Part shown: positions 7,810 to 15,777 of the stretch, piece by piece
How the letters are laid out: every line of letters begins with the position of its first letter
Numbering within the stretch: the stretch's first letter is position 1
Assembly (NCBI GenBank): GCA_031551355.1
Contig: JAVBNT010000007.1
Coordinates: 1 to 64,000 of the forward strand
Direction: 5' to 3'
Length of the DNA: 64,000 bases
Source: JAVBNT01 sp031551355
Lineage (GTDB): Bacteria > Vulcanimicrobiota > CADAWZ01
Translations under genes and position numbers: made by a program
Notes under the pieces: generated by a model
Seen by the model: the letters and a program-made list of their open reading frames with translations, nothing else
The model's database searches: none
What the model was told of the DNA's origin: nothing

Positions 7810-9114
7810 ATGAGCGAAATTAGTGCAATTGGTGCGTCAAAAGCATCACAAGCTTCTCAGATAACACAAACTTCGAATGTATCTGCCGCTTCGGCGCCGC
7901 AGAAAGCAGATAAGGCGGAGACTGCCGCTGCTGCTAAAGACTCGGTTTCTATTTCTGAAGACGATGGTGATAGCGACGGTAAGTCTAATCCGCTTAATTT
8001 GGATGCTTTAAAAGAGAGTACATCTGCTGATTCGGCAGATAAGGCCAAAGAATCTAAAGATGCGGACAAAGCCAAAGAGGCCGAGAAAAAAGATGATGCT
8101 TCGGAAGTAAACAGCGAAGACAAAAAGTTGGAAGAGGATCAGAAAAAACTTGAAGAAGAGCTCGAAGCTAAGAAGGCTGAATTAGAGGCTAATGAGCAGA
8201 AAATGGAAGATCTTGGCAAGGAAATGGCAGAGGCTGCAAAATCAGGTGATACACAGAAGCTTCAGTCACTTCAGAGTCAGCTTGGCAAGCTTGATGATGT
8301 GAATAAGACTCTTCAGGGTGAAATTAAAGATCTTTCAAATAATATTGATGGTATAAAAGATCAGCGTCAGCAGTTGGCAAACAGGCAGGCTCAGCAACAA
8401 CAGCAGGCTCAGCAACAGCAAAGCGGTGCAGCACCTCAACAGAATTCAGCCATGCCTCAGGATGGCGGTGGACAGATTGTAGCCCCTCAGCAGGGCGGCG
8501 CAGCGCAGCAGGGCGGTTCTGCACCTCAACAGTCGGGAGCGGCTCCTCAACAGGGTGGTGTTCCGCAGGCACAGGCACCTCAACAGGGTAATGCCTCGCA
8601 GCAGGGCAACGAAGCTGCTCCTGCCAATGGAGCAAGTCCTACTGCACCGATAAATCTTCAGGGTCAGGATAAAAAGACAGCAGATTTTATCAATAAATAT
8701 CTGGAAGAAAAGAAATCACCTGCAGCCGGAACAGGCGCCGGTGAAATGATGGTAAAATACGGTAAGGAGTATAATGTTGATCCGTTGATTCTGCTCTCTA
8801 TTGCCGGACTTGAAACTCAGTTTGGCAAGACAGGTATCGGCGTTAACGGAATGCTTGGCGTTGGTGCTTACGACAGTGATCCTAATAATGCTACCAGGAA
8901 TCCTGCTTTCAGTGGTGTTGAAAACCAGATAAGAAGAGGTGCTGAGACCTTTAACCGCTTAAGAACAAAAGGCGGCTCTACCGCGGATGACTCTATTGCC
9001 AATCAACTTCGTGTCGTCAATGAGCAAGGATGGGCTACTGCTAAACATTGGCATACAAGTGTAGGTCAGATGTATAACCAGGTCTCCAAAGCCGCAAGCC
9101 AGTATGAAGGATAA
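7810..9114 (+). CDS. Q-rich protein with C-terminal lysozyme-like domain
   Basis: 434 residues in three parts. Residues 1-100 are Ala/Ser/Lys/Asp-rich with no signal peptide. Residues 100-190 form a strongly charged coiled coil (KKLEEDQKKLEEELEAKKAE). Residues 195-285 are Gln/Gly/Ala-rich with repeats of APQQ-x-G. The C-terminus (about 290-434) looks like a peptidoglycan glucosaminidase/lysozyme fold: EYNVDPLILLSIAGLETQFG carries the Glu expected for catalysis and is followed by an MLGVGAYDSDP loop. Export without a signal peptide suggests a flagellar or other dedicated route, or a phage-like origin; FlgJ in this genome (38481) lacks its muramidase domain, so this protein might replace it. 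That link is inference. Confidence 0.7.
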   Translation: MSEISAIGASKASQASQITQTSNVSAASAPQKADKAETAAAAKDSVSISEDDGDSDGKSNPLNLDALKESTSADSADKAKESKDADKAKEAEKKDDASEVNSEDKKLEEDQKKLEEELEAKKAELEANEQKMEDLGKEMAEAAKSGDTQKLQSLQSQLGKLDDVNKTLQGEIKDLSNNIDGIKDQRQQLANRQAQQQQQAQQQQSGAAPQQNSAMPQDGGGQIVAPQQGGAAQQGGSAPQQSGAAPQQGGVPQAQAPQQGNASQQGNEAAPANGASPTAPINLQGQDKKTADFINKYLEEKKSPAAGTGAGEMMVKYGKEYNVDPLILLSIAGLETQFGKTGIGVNGMLGVGAYDSDPNNATRNPAFSGVENQIRRGAETFNRLRTKGGSTADDSIANQLRVVNEQGWATAKHWHTSVGQMYNQVSKAASQYEG

Positions 9115-9169
9115 TTTCCGGTAAGTTGCGTTAACCGTATAAATATGTTTTAATTAAAATAACTAAACC

Positions 9170-9196
9170 ATAACCATCCTTATTAAGGATGGTTAT
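9170..9196. terminator. Palindromic hairpin after the lysozyme-like gene
   Basis: ATAACCATCCTTA and TAAGGATGGTTAT are complementary over 13 bases around one central base. No clear T-run. Confidence 0.5.
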
Positions 9197-9230
9197 GATT
9201 ATTTATATATAAAGTTTTTTGGAGGTAGCT

Positions 9231-10100
9231 ATGTTGCGCAAACCTTCGGTTGCCGGTCAGTTTTATCCCGGAGATAAAAAAGATTGTGTTTCAATGATTG
9301 ATGAAATACTGAGTTTTTCTCCTGAAATATCTTCTACAGGAAACATTGTTGCTGCTATTGTGCCTCATGCCGGATGGGTTTATTCCGGGCCGACTGCGGC
9401 AAAAGTTTTTCTCTCTTTGGACCGTGAGAATCCGCCTGATACTTTTGTTTTTTTGGGTGCGGTCCACCGGTATGGAGTGGATCAGCCTTCCGTTTACCCG
9501 CAAGGAGCCTGGGAAACTCCGTTAGGTAATGCCGAAATAGATACGGAACTGGCATCTCTTGTTTTGTCCGGCCTTTCCGGAATGGTTATGGATAATCCCA
9601 AAGCTCATGCAAATGAACATTCCATAGAAGTTAATATTCCGTTTGTCTTACATATGTTTCCGGCTGCAAAAATATTGCCAATAGCCTGTCCTCCGCTTGC
9701 GTCTTCATACGAGCTTGGACTTAAGCTGGGAAAAATTATTGCCTCCTGCAATAAAAAGGTTGTTGTTATTGCTTCGACGGATTTGACTCATTATGGACCG
9801 TCTTATGGGTTTGCTCCCAGGGGAGTGGGAAAAAAAGCCGAGGAATGGGTTAAAGAGGAGAACGATGCCAAATTGCTGCAAATGGCACTTGATTTCAATG
9901 GCGAGTCGATCGTTCCGTATACGTCTATTTCCCATAGTGCATGCGGCGGCGGTGCTGTCGCATGTGTAATTGGATGTGCTAAATCTTTGGGTGCAAAAAA
10001 CTCTAAATTGCTTGAGTACACGAACAGTCTGGAGATGGTACCTGAATTTAGAAGAGGGAATGATTTTGTGGGGTATTGTTCCATAATCTACACCACCTAA
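9231..10100 (+). CDS. MEMO family protein (AmmeMemoRadiSam protein B type)
   Basis: 289 residues; begins MLRKPSVAGQFYPG, as MEMO1 proteins do. The metal-site residues of the fold are visible: PHAGWVYSG, HANEHSIEVNIPF and STDLTHYGP, with a late SACGGGAVA segment. MEMO proteins have an extradiol-dioxygenase-like fold and bind Fe or Cu; the bacterial function with the partner radical SAM enzyme and AMMECR1 protein is unknown. Neither partner is in this window. ATG 9231 is chosen because GGAGG ends 5 bases before it; the TTG at 9219 overlaps the ribosome site. The stop codon is the start of a large palindrome. Confidence 0.9.
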   Translation: MLRKPSVAGQFYPGDKKDCVSMIDEILSFSPEISSTGNIVAAIVPHAGWVYSGPTAAKVFLSLDRENPPDTFVFLGAVHRYGVDQPSVYPQGAWETPLGNAEIDTELASLVLSGLSGMVMDNPKAHANEHSIEVNIPFVLHMFPAAKILPIACPPLASSYELGLKLGKIIASCNKKVVVIASTDLTHYGPSYGFAPRGVGKKAEEWVKEENDAKLLQMALDFNGESIVPYTSISHSACGGGAVACVIGCAKSLGAKNSKLLEYTNSLEMVPEFRRGNDFVGYCSIIYTT

Positions 10101-10230
10101 ATAAATGAGTTGAAACCGGTGAATCTGTGTCGCTGAAGGCAATTTCTCTCATTCCGCCGTAGAAGAACTACGGCTCAATCGTAGAAATTGCCTTCAGCTT
10201 AACATCTCCACCGGTTTCAACTCATTTATT
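10100..10230. repeat. Stop-codon palindrome, copy A
   Basis: Outer arms of 22 bases (10100-10121 and 10209-10230) are perfectly complementary; the first base is the last base of the MEMO stop codon. Inner arms of 15 bases (10133-10147; 10183-10197) are also perfect, and a third stem CCGTAG/CTACGG (10157-10162; 10168-10173) closes the centre. The core CTCATTCCGCCGTAG is shared with copy B at 28.4 kb but the outer arms differ in sequence. Confidence 0.85.
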
Positions 10231-10270
10231 GTCTATAATGTAGTTTTGATTTTGTATAACGTAAAAATCT

Positions 10271-10310
10271 GTTTTGCCATAGCCTCCGGACACAATTGAC
10301 TGCCTTTTGA
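10271..10310. repeat. Half copy of the stop-codon palindrome family
   Basis: Matches the right arm of copy B (28461-28500) in 34 of 40 bases by eye, including GACACAATTGAC. The left partner is missing; copy A ends 40 bases upstream. Confidence 0.65.
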
Positions 10311-10319
10311 TTTAATAAA

Positions 10320-10415
10320 ATTCCCCTCCTTTGGAGGGGTGCCGCAAAGCGGCGGGGTGGTTTCCCTTTAGCCTTCTACCCTTGCAGGAGAGGATTGGGT
10401 GAGGGGTATAATAAA
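10320..10415. repeat. GC-rich interspersed motif
   Basis: CCCCTCC-TTT-GGAGGGG hairpin, then GCCGCAAAGCGGC, followed by CCCTTGCAGGAGAGG. Such runs occur as dispersed intergenic repeats in many bacteria. There is no coding potential, and no second full copy in the window. Confidence 0.4.
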
Positions 10416-10456
10416 TTTCATGGAAATGATTTTGAATTTTTAATTGTCAATTGATT

Positions 10457-10492
10457 AAAAAAGCCCGGTCAAAAACTGGCCGGACTTTTTTA
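10457..10492. terminator. Bidirectional intrinsic terminator
   Basis: AAGCCCGGTCA and TGGCCGGACTT form an 11-base stem with one mismatch, with an A-run on one side and a T-run on the other, so it can stop transcription from both strands. It lies at the 3' end of the minus-strand lipoprotein gene. Confidence 0.85.
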
Positions 10493-10517
10493 ATATTATA
10501 TAAATGTATGTTTATGG

Positions 10518-12668
10518 TCAAAAGGAAACTACGTAGCTGCTAACTCCTTTTTGTATCGTTATTCCATCATAAGGTGAGTAGTTTCCATTATAAATGATGC
10601 TGTATTTATTTCCCGCCGGAAGAGAGCCGATATATTGCCAGGTGGAAGTATTTACGTTTGAGGATACGTATGTTAACTGAAACTGCTCATCGGTGTCCGG
10701 ATAGTGAATCCAATGCAGTAATGTGCATTGATATGCCGGATTGTATGCAAACGGGATCGTAAACGTCGGGTTGGTGACGCTTGCCGCCGTTAGATTAATG
10801 GTGATGTCATTGGCCGGGACCGGATATTGGGCTGCGGCAATGTCATTGTATGCGGAGTTGGCCGTGACTTTTACCCACATTGTATTTATGCTGTAAGGAA
10901 TCCAGGCATCGTATCTGTAGTTCTGATTTGTTGAATCCGCTATACAGGTAGTGTAGGCAATATTGTCCATAGAGACTTCAACCGTTATTGCAGGGTCGAA
11001 TACGGTGGTGGTGTCCGGAGCTTTCAGGGTGATCGACACTATTTTCAGAGAGCCGTTTAGCGTCACGTTGTAGTTCTGGTTGGAGTTCGCGGTGCTCAGA
11101 GCAAAATTAGCCGGCACGTAGACTGTGTTGCCGTTTACCGTCAGCATCAGGTAGTAACCGTCTCCTGCCGCCACATTGCCGGGAAGGTTCCAGCCGGTGG
11201 CGTTTACGTAAGTCAACGGTATGCTTGAGCCAGGAGTACCATTTGTATGGCCGAAATAGTCGACCAATACACAGTTGTCGGTAGACTGGGCGGTTATATT
11301 GGTTACGAATGTCACATTGGAAACATTCAGTCTGGAGAATGTCTCGCCGGTAAGCAGGTTTTGATTGGAATCGTCAATTGTTACCTGGTGGGTATCGCCG
11401 CTGTAATTGGGCAGTGATACGCTGTAATTGCCTGTCGGAATGCCATATAGACTGACAGTTGTTCCCGAAAGCTGTTTGGTATATACGTCTGAGGTGTCGT
11501 CATTGGTCAGGGTAAATGTTGCCGGTGTAAAAGCAAGTCCCCTGTCGTCGACAACCGTAAATGTTGTTACCTTGGACAGCGGTATTTTGACCTCATATAA
11601 AGACAGTTCATTGCTGAGGGTTATTGTTGCCGGCAGATAGACTTCATCATTTACTATTTCTACTTCGTATTTGTCACAGTCAAGACCGCTGATGTCTGTT
11701 GAGCTGGTGGCGTCAAGCGTTAAGGTTTGGATATTTCCGTTTGACAATTGTTTGAAATTTACCTGTGTTCCGGCGTTGAAAGCTCCTCCGGGAACCGTAA
11801 TAACCCTGATTTGCGCCGAGGTTATGCTTGAGCGTGCAAAAAATTCGGTTAAGTTCATGCTTGCGCTGTTGAAATTGAGCTGTTTTGATTCACTGGAGAA
11901 ATTGGGCAGTGTGAGTGTATATTCGCCCAGGCCGATATTTTTGAAGGTGAATATACCGGCTGTTTCCGTTGCCGTATATTGGGTGGAACCCATTTTTATA
12001 ACGGCTGTGGCTCCCGGATAGTGTTTGCCGGTTTGATCCTTTATTTCGATATTGAGAACCGTTTTGACTTTTACCAGCGTTATCTGACCGGAGGTGTCGC
12101 CGGATTTTATTGTCAGTTGTGTATTTTCAAAATTCAGATTGGAAATTGTATATATTCCGGCCGCGGCATTAACCATGTTTACTACACCGTCGGTGCCTGT
12201 TGTATAAACTTTACTTACGCCTTCGAAACTGAATTTCAGCAGTGTATTGGCAACCGGTGCTCCGTCGTCGTCGACGACTGTAATAGTGTAGTTTTTAACT
12301 TTGGCTCTGTCGAGTTCGCAATTGTAGGTGGCACTGTATGAAGTGATTGCCAGGAAGAGTGAATCCGTTGAATATCCGGGAACTGTTACGGTATAATTTC
12401 CGGTCGGAACACCGTTGAATAAACATTCCGCTCCGGTTGCCGTAACGGTGAACTGCTGGCCGGTGGCATTGTTGGTGAGCATTATCTGGGCTCCGTTGAA
12501 TGGAATCCCGTTTTGATCGCGGATCAATATTTTTACGTCCTGAACTTTATTGACATTGCCGCCGCCGGAGGAGTTGCTCACTGAGGTGCTTGAGGAACAC
12601 CCGTAATTGAAAATAGCTGTAGATATTAAAAAAAGCAGCAGCAATATTTTTGAGTATACTTTTAACAT
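10518..12668 (-). CDS. Large lipoprotein of repeated carboxypeptidase-regulatory-like domains
   Basis: 716 residues. Signal peptide with lipobox FNYGC (Cys24), then a Ser/Gly linker. The body holds at least five repeats of about 85 residues, each with a start like VKILIRDQNGIPFNGAQIMLTN and an end like GNYTVTVPGYSTDSLFLAI, the pattern of the carboxypeptidase-regulatory/Ig-like beta-sandwich used in surface proteins. The last 250 residues are different. The protein is likely surface or periplasmic, with a binding or structural role; no enzyme motif is seen. Promoter-proximal to nothing; a second lipoprotein gene lies 56 bases upstream on the same strand and is probably cotranscribed. Confidence 0.75.
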   Translation of the reverse strand: MLKVYSKILLLLFLISTAIFNYGCSSSTSVSNSSGGGNVNKVQDVKILIRDQNGIPFNGAQIMLTNNATGQQFTVTATGAECLFNGVPTGNYTVTVPGYSTDSLFLAITSYSATYNCELDRAKVKNYTITVVDDDGAPVANTLLKFSFEGVSKVYTTGTDGVVNMVNAAAGIYTISNLNFENTQLTIKSGDTSGQITLVKVKTVLNIEIKDQTGKHYPGATAVIKMGSTQYTATETAGIFTFKNIGLGEYTLTLPNFSSESKQLNFNSASMNLTEFFARSSITSAQIRVITVPGGAFNAGTQVNFKQLSNGNIQTLTLDATSSTDISGLDCDKYEVEIVNDEVYLPATITLSNELSLYEVKIPLSKVTTFTVVDDRGLAFTPATFTLTNDDTSDVYTKQLSGTTVSLYGIPTGNYSVSLPNYSGDTHQVTIDDSNQNLLTGETFSRLNVSNVTFVTNITAQSTDNCVLVDYFGHTNGTPGSSIPLTYVNATGWNLPGNVAAGDGYYLMLTVNGNTVYVPANFALSTANSNQNYNVTLNGSLKIVSITLKAPDTTTVFDPAITVEVSMDNIAYTTCIADSTNQNYRYDAWIPYSINTMWVKVTANSAYNDIAAAQYPVPANDITINLTAASVTNPTFTIPFAYNPAYQCTLLHWIHYPDTDEQFQLTYVSSNVNTSTWQYIGSLPAGNKYSIIYNGNYSPYDGITIQKGVSSYVVSF

Positions 12669-12724
12669 TTTATTTCTCCATTTCTCCTGTGTATCTTATT
12701 GTAATTTAGCGTAGTTAGTAATTT

Positions 12725-14479
12725 TTAAGGCCATATGTCATATTCGCCGAATTCATCGGTTCTGATGACGAAAATATCAAATCCTCCTTTATCAAGGTCC
12801 TGAACATCATTGTTTGTCGAACTGGTAAAACCGGTTATGAAGAAACCTCCGTCAGGCATCGGCAGGATGTTGGTAATGACATCGTATGCGCTGCCCCCGT
12901 ATGATTTGCTCCACAAAACGTCCCCCGCGTCGTTTATTTTACAGAGCCAGGCGTCCGTTTGTCCATAATAATAAGGTATTTCGGGAAGATGTGCTGCAGA
13001 GACATAGCCGCCGATAGCGTATCCGCCGTCACATTGCCGTATTATGTTGCCGGCATTAAAACTGTTAGGACTGCCAAATTGTTTTTCCCAGACAATGTTG
13101 CCGTTGAGGTCAATATTCACTACGCCGACGGTCGATTTGCTCATGCCGGTATCATGCCCGATCTCTCCGGTAAGTATATAGCCGTCTTGCTGTTGCGATG
13201 CGCAGATGGAATAGAGTCTGTTGTTATAGTTAGTATTGCCGGCATTAATACCGCTGTATGTTTTCTGCCATACCATGTTGAGGTTGTTATCGACCTTGAA
13301 ATACCACCAGTCATAGTGAAGGATGTTTTCCGGACCGGCTCCAAGGTCTCCGTCGCCGGACTGTGTCAGGCCGCCGATAATATAGCCGCCGTCAACTTTC
13401 AATATTGCCTGTGCCCTGTCGGTGCTCGTGCCGCCGTAACATTTTTTGTTCAGCACATTGCCGTCTTCATCGATTGTCATTAAAAACACGTCTTCATATC
13501 CGTAGGTGTTGCCGTACCACGAATGGTTGCCTACACCGGCCAGATCCTGATCAAAAGATGCACTGTATCCGGCGAGGGTATATGTACCGTCTCCATTGGC
13601 AACGGCATCGTAAATTTCATCAATACTGCTGCCGCCGTAGCATTTTTTCCAGATAATACTGCCGCCGGCGTCAATTTTAAAGATCCAGATATCAAAATTA
13701 TTTTCGTCAGCAAAAGTCCAAGGTTTTATATAATTTTGATCACGGTCTTTCTTGCCGGATCCAACGATATCCCCATCCTGGGAATCTGTCGTGGCAATTA
13801 CCAGCACGCCGCCGTCGCTTGTCGGGAATATTACATTGCCGCCTTCGCTTTCACTGCCGCCGTAACACATGCTCCATTCCAGTTCGCCGGTATAAGTGCA
13901 TTTTGCCAGCCAGCAGTCCCGGTCGCCATGGTTGCCGCTGACATCGCCGTCGTTTGATTCGGAGTAACCTACAACCAGCAGTCTTCCGTCGGCAGTACTC
14001 ATTACGTCAGTTACCATGGTATTATAGGAATTATCATCAGCACTGCCGCCGTAAGTATTGAACCAAAGTAGTGACTGAATACCGGCATCAACAACATAAT
14101 TTTTGGTCTGTTCCTCGACGGTTACATTTTTTACCGCTCCTTTGAACCATTTTCTCTCATAGGTAATCCGGTAGTTGCCGGGGGTTGGATTGGCAAAGAC
14201 ATAATAACCCTGTTTGTCGGTGACCGTTTCCGATATTAGCTGGGTCTTGGCTGTTTTACCGGCAGCGGCTCTGCTGTCCAAGCTGTAAAGTTTGACGTTA
14301 ACCATTGAACGTGCCCGACCTTTTTCATCTCTTACCGTTCCCTCTATTCCCTGAACACTGCCCGGACCTCCTCCGACTGTGGCATAGTCAAAATGGCAGG
14401 AAGACCTCCCGGCACATCCCTGAAGCAGCAGGATGAGCAGGAACATAAAAGACAGAATACAAAAATTTCTTATTTTCAT
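12725..14479 (-). CDS. Lipoprotein with N-terminal beta-sandwich and beta-propeller-like repeats
   Basis: 584 residues. Lipobox LLQGC (Cys22). Residues 40-125 form one carboxypeptidase-regulatory-like domain (IEGTVRDEKGRARS to TPGNYRITYERK). From about 130 on come seven or so repeats of about 60 residues built on WxKxYGGSxxDE and GGYxIxGxTxS, separated by Asp-rich loops (SNDGDVSGNHGDRD); this is a known beta-propeller pattern in secreted proteins of environmental bacteria. Probably a surface-exposed binding protein. It shares the N-terminal domain type with its downstream neighbour, so the two may act together. Confidence 0.75.
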   Translation of the reverse strand: MKIRNFCILSFMFLLILLLQGCAGRSSCHFDYATVGGGPGSVQGIEGTVRDEKGRARSMVNVKLYSLDSRAAAGKTAKTQLISETVTDKQGYYVFANPTPGNYRITYERKWFKGAVKNVTVEEQTKNYVVDAGIQSLLWFNTYGGSADDNSYNTMVTDVMSTADGRLLVVGYSESNDGDVSGNHGDRDCWLAKCTYTGELEWSMCYGGSESEGGNVIFPTSDGGVLVIATTDSQDGDIVGSGKKDRDQNYIKPWTFADENNFDIWIFKIDAGGSIIWKKCYGGSSIDEIYDAVANGDGTYTLAGYSASFDQDLAGVGNHSWYGNTYGYEDVFLMTIDEDGNVLNKKCYGGTSTDRAQAILKVDGGYIIGGLTQSGDGDLGAGPENILHYDWWYFKVDNNLNMVWQKTYSGINAGNTNYNNRLYSICASQQQDGYILTGEIGHDTGMSKSTVGVVNIDLNGNIVWEKQFGSPNSFNAGNIIRQCDGGYAIGGYVSAAHLPEIPYYYGQTDAWLCKINDAGDVLWSKSYGGSAYDVITNILPMPDGGFFITGFTSSTNNDVQDLDKGGFDIFVIRTDEFGEYDIWP

Positions 14480-15018
14480 AATTTTAACCCCTTACGGTAT
14501 TGATATTGTAATTTGTGTTGATGCGTAATCTTTTAATTGGATTCAGATTTTTGCATTGATATTTTAATACTTTTAAATTAGCGGAATACGCATAAATTAT
14601 TTCTCGGATCAGGGTTGAAAAAGCGCGTGTTCAGCTTGAACATCAAAGTTTTCAGACACAAATACCTCCAAACCGCTTGCAACTGCAAACAGTTGGGGGC
14701 TATCTCTACTTCTTTGCTTCTCTTTATCAATTGTGCCTCTTATTGGTTTAGATTTATTATCTATTTTATGAATAGTACTGGAGTCTGCCGGTATTTATTT
14801 TTTTACCTGAATTATTAAATCAAATTGTTTTCTTAATATGAGTATTTAAAACCAATCACTATCTATAAGGCAATATGTTTAAAAATGTTATTTGTCAGCA
14901 TATATTCACTTGAAGATGCTTCTTTTTTTCAGTATACATTTTTTTATATTGTTGTGTTATTTTAAATAAATATATGCTTAATTATAGCACTCGAAAATGA
15001 ATAGGAAAAGGGGGTGGA
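14480..15018. other. AT-rich intergenic stretch
   Basis: About 540 bases with low GC and no credible gene; a 67-codon frame at 14615-14818 has no ribosome site and an unnatural composition. It should hold the promoter of the lipoprotein pair and the 3' region of the operon on the other side. I see no strong motif. Confidence 0.5.
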
Positions 15019-15765
15019 TTATTTTTTAGTTATTTTTTTCAGATTTTTTATAAGGTCATTGTCATGGATAAATTTACCGTGAAAAGAATCACTTACGTTA
15101 TCGTAACCGTTAATATAAAGCCATCTTCCGTCGGGAGTCTGCGCTATTTTCGCTAAAGTTTTTATACCGATAAGGCATCCTTCATAACAGTATGCGATGT
15201 TATAACCGGAATACCTGTTCTCTCTGTAGCTCCTTTTTTCGATCACGCAATTTTCTACCGGTATATTTCCCAGTGAGCAGATTGCACTTACTGCCGCTGT
15301 TTCAGTTATGTATTGATTTTCTCTATTGGCAGATGTAATATAAAAGCCTGTTACTTTACCGGATTCAGGAATTTCCGTCGCTGTTTTTGAATAAATGCTG
15401 CTGTCCCTGAAGTCAGCCTGGTAGATATAGTCGTTTTTGGAATCATATTTTAGTTTATAAAGCTCGCTGCCCCGGAGCTTTGCAAACGGTCCGCTTTTCC
15501 AGTCTACTGAACATTCGTAAAGCTTGGCGCCGCCTGTCCTTTTATATTTGATTCCGTTATACTCTATATAATGGCTGCCGTCTTTTTCGTTTATATACGA
15601 GCTGACTCCGGGGGTGACGTAGCCCGTTTTGTTTTTGATGCCGATGTCAACAACTGTGAGAAAAACGGCATACGCCAAAGCCACGTATAAAATTATCCTG
15701 AGAATTTTTCCGGTTGTTTTTGATGCTTTATTGATGTTTGAATTTTGCTTTGTATCCTGGTTCAT
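15019..15765 (-). CDS. Uncharacterised single-span membrane protein
   Basis: 248 residues; not recognised. A charged N-terminus is followed by one membrane segment (about 21-42, ILRIILYVALAYAVFLTVV), then an outside domain of about 200 residues rich in Tyr and Ser with four Cys (ECSVDW, ICSLGN, NCVIEK, YCYEGC) that could form disulfides. Last gene of a four-gene minus-strand operon, 12 bases after the GH36-like gene. No enzyme motif. Confidence 0.6.
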   Translation of the reverse strand: MNQDTKQNSNINKASKTTGKILRIILYVALAYAVFLTVVDIGIKNKTGYVTPGVSSYINEKDGSHYIEYNGIKYKRTGGAKLYECSVDWKSGPFAKLRGSELYKLKYDSKNDYIYQADFRDSSIYSKTATEIPESGKVTGFYITSANRENQYITETAAVSAICSLGNIPVENCVIEKRSYRENRYSGYNIAYCYEGCLIGIKTLAKIAQTPDGRWLYINGYDNVSDSFHGKFIHDNDLIKNLKKITKK

Positions 15766-15777
15766 CTGGTTTTGTCA

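Noticed and set aside
14615..14818. 67-codon frame in the AT-rich gap before the lipoprotein pair
   Set aside because: No ribosome site, unnatural composition rich in Phe, Tyr, Cys, and no family resemblance; gap is simply AT-rich.
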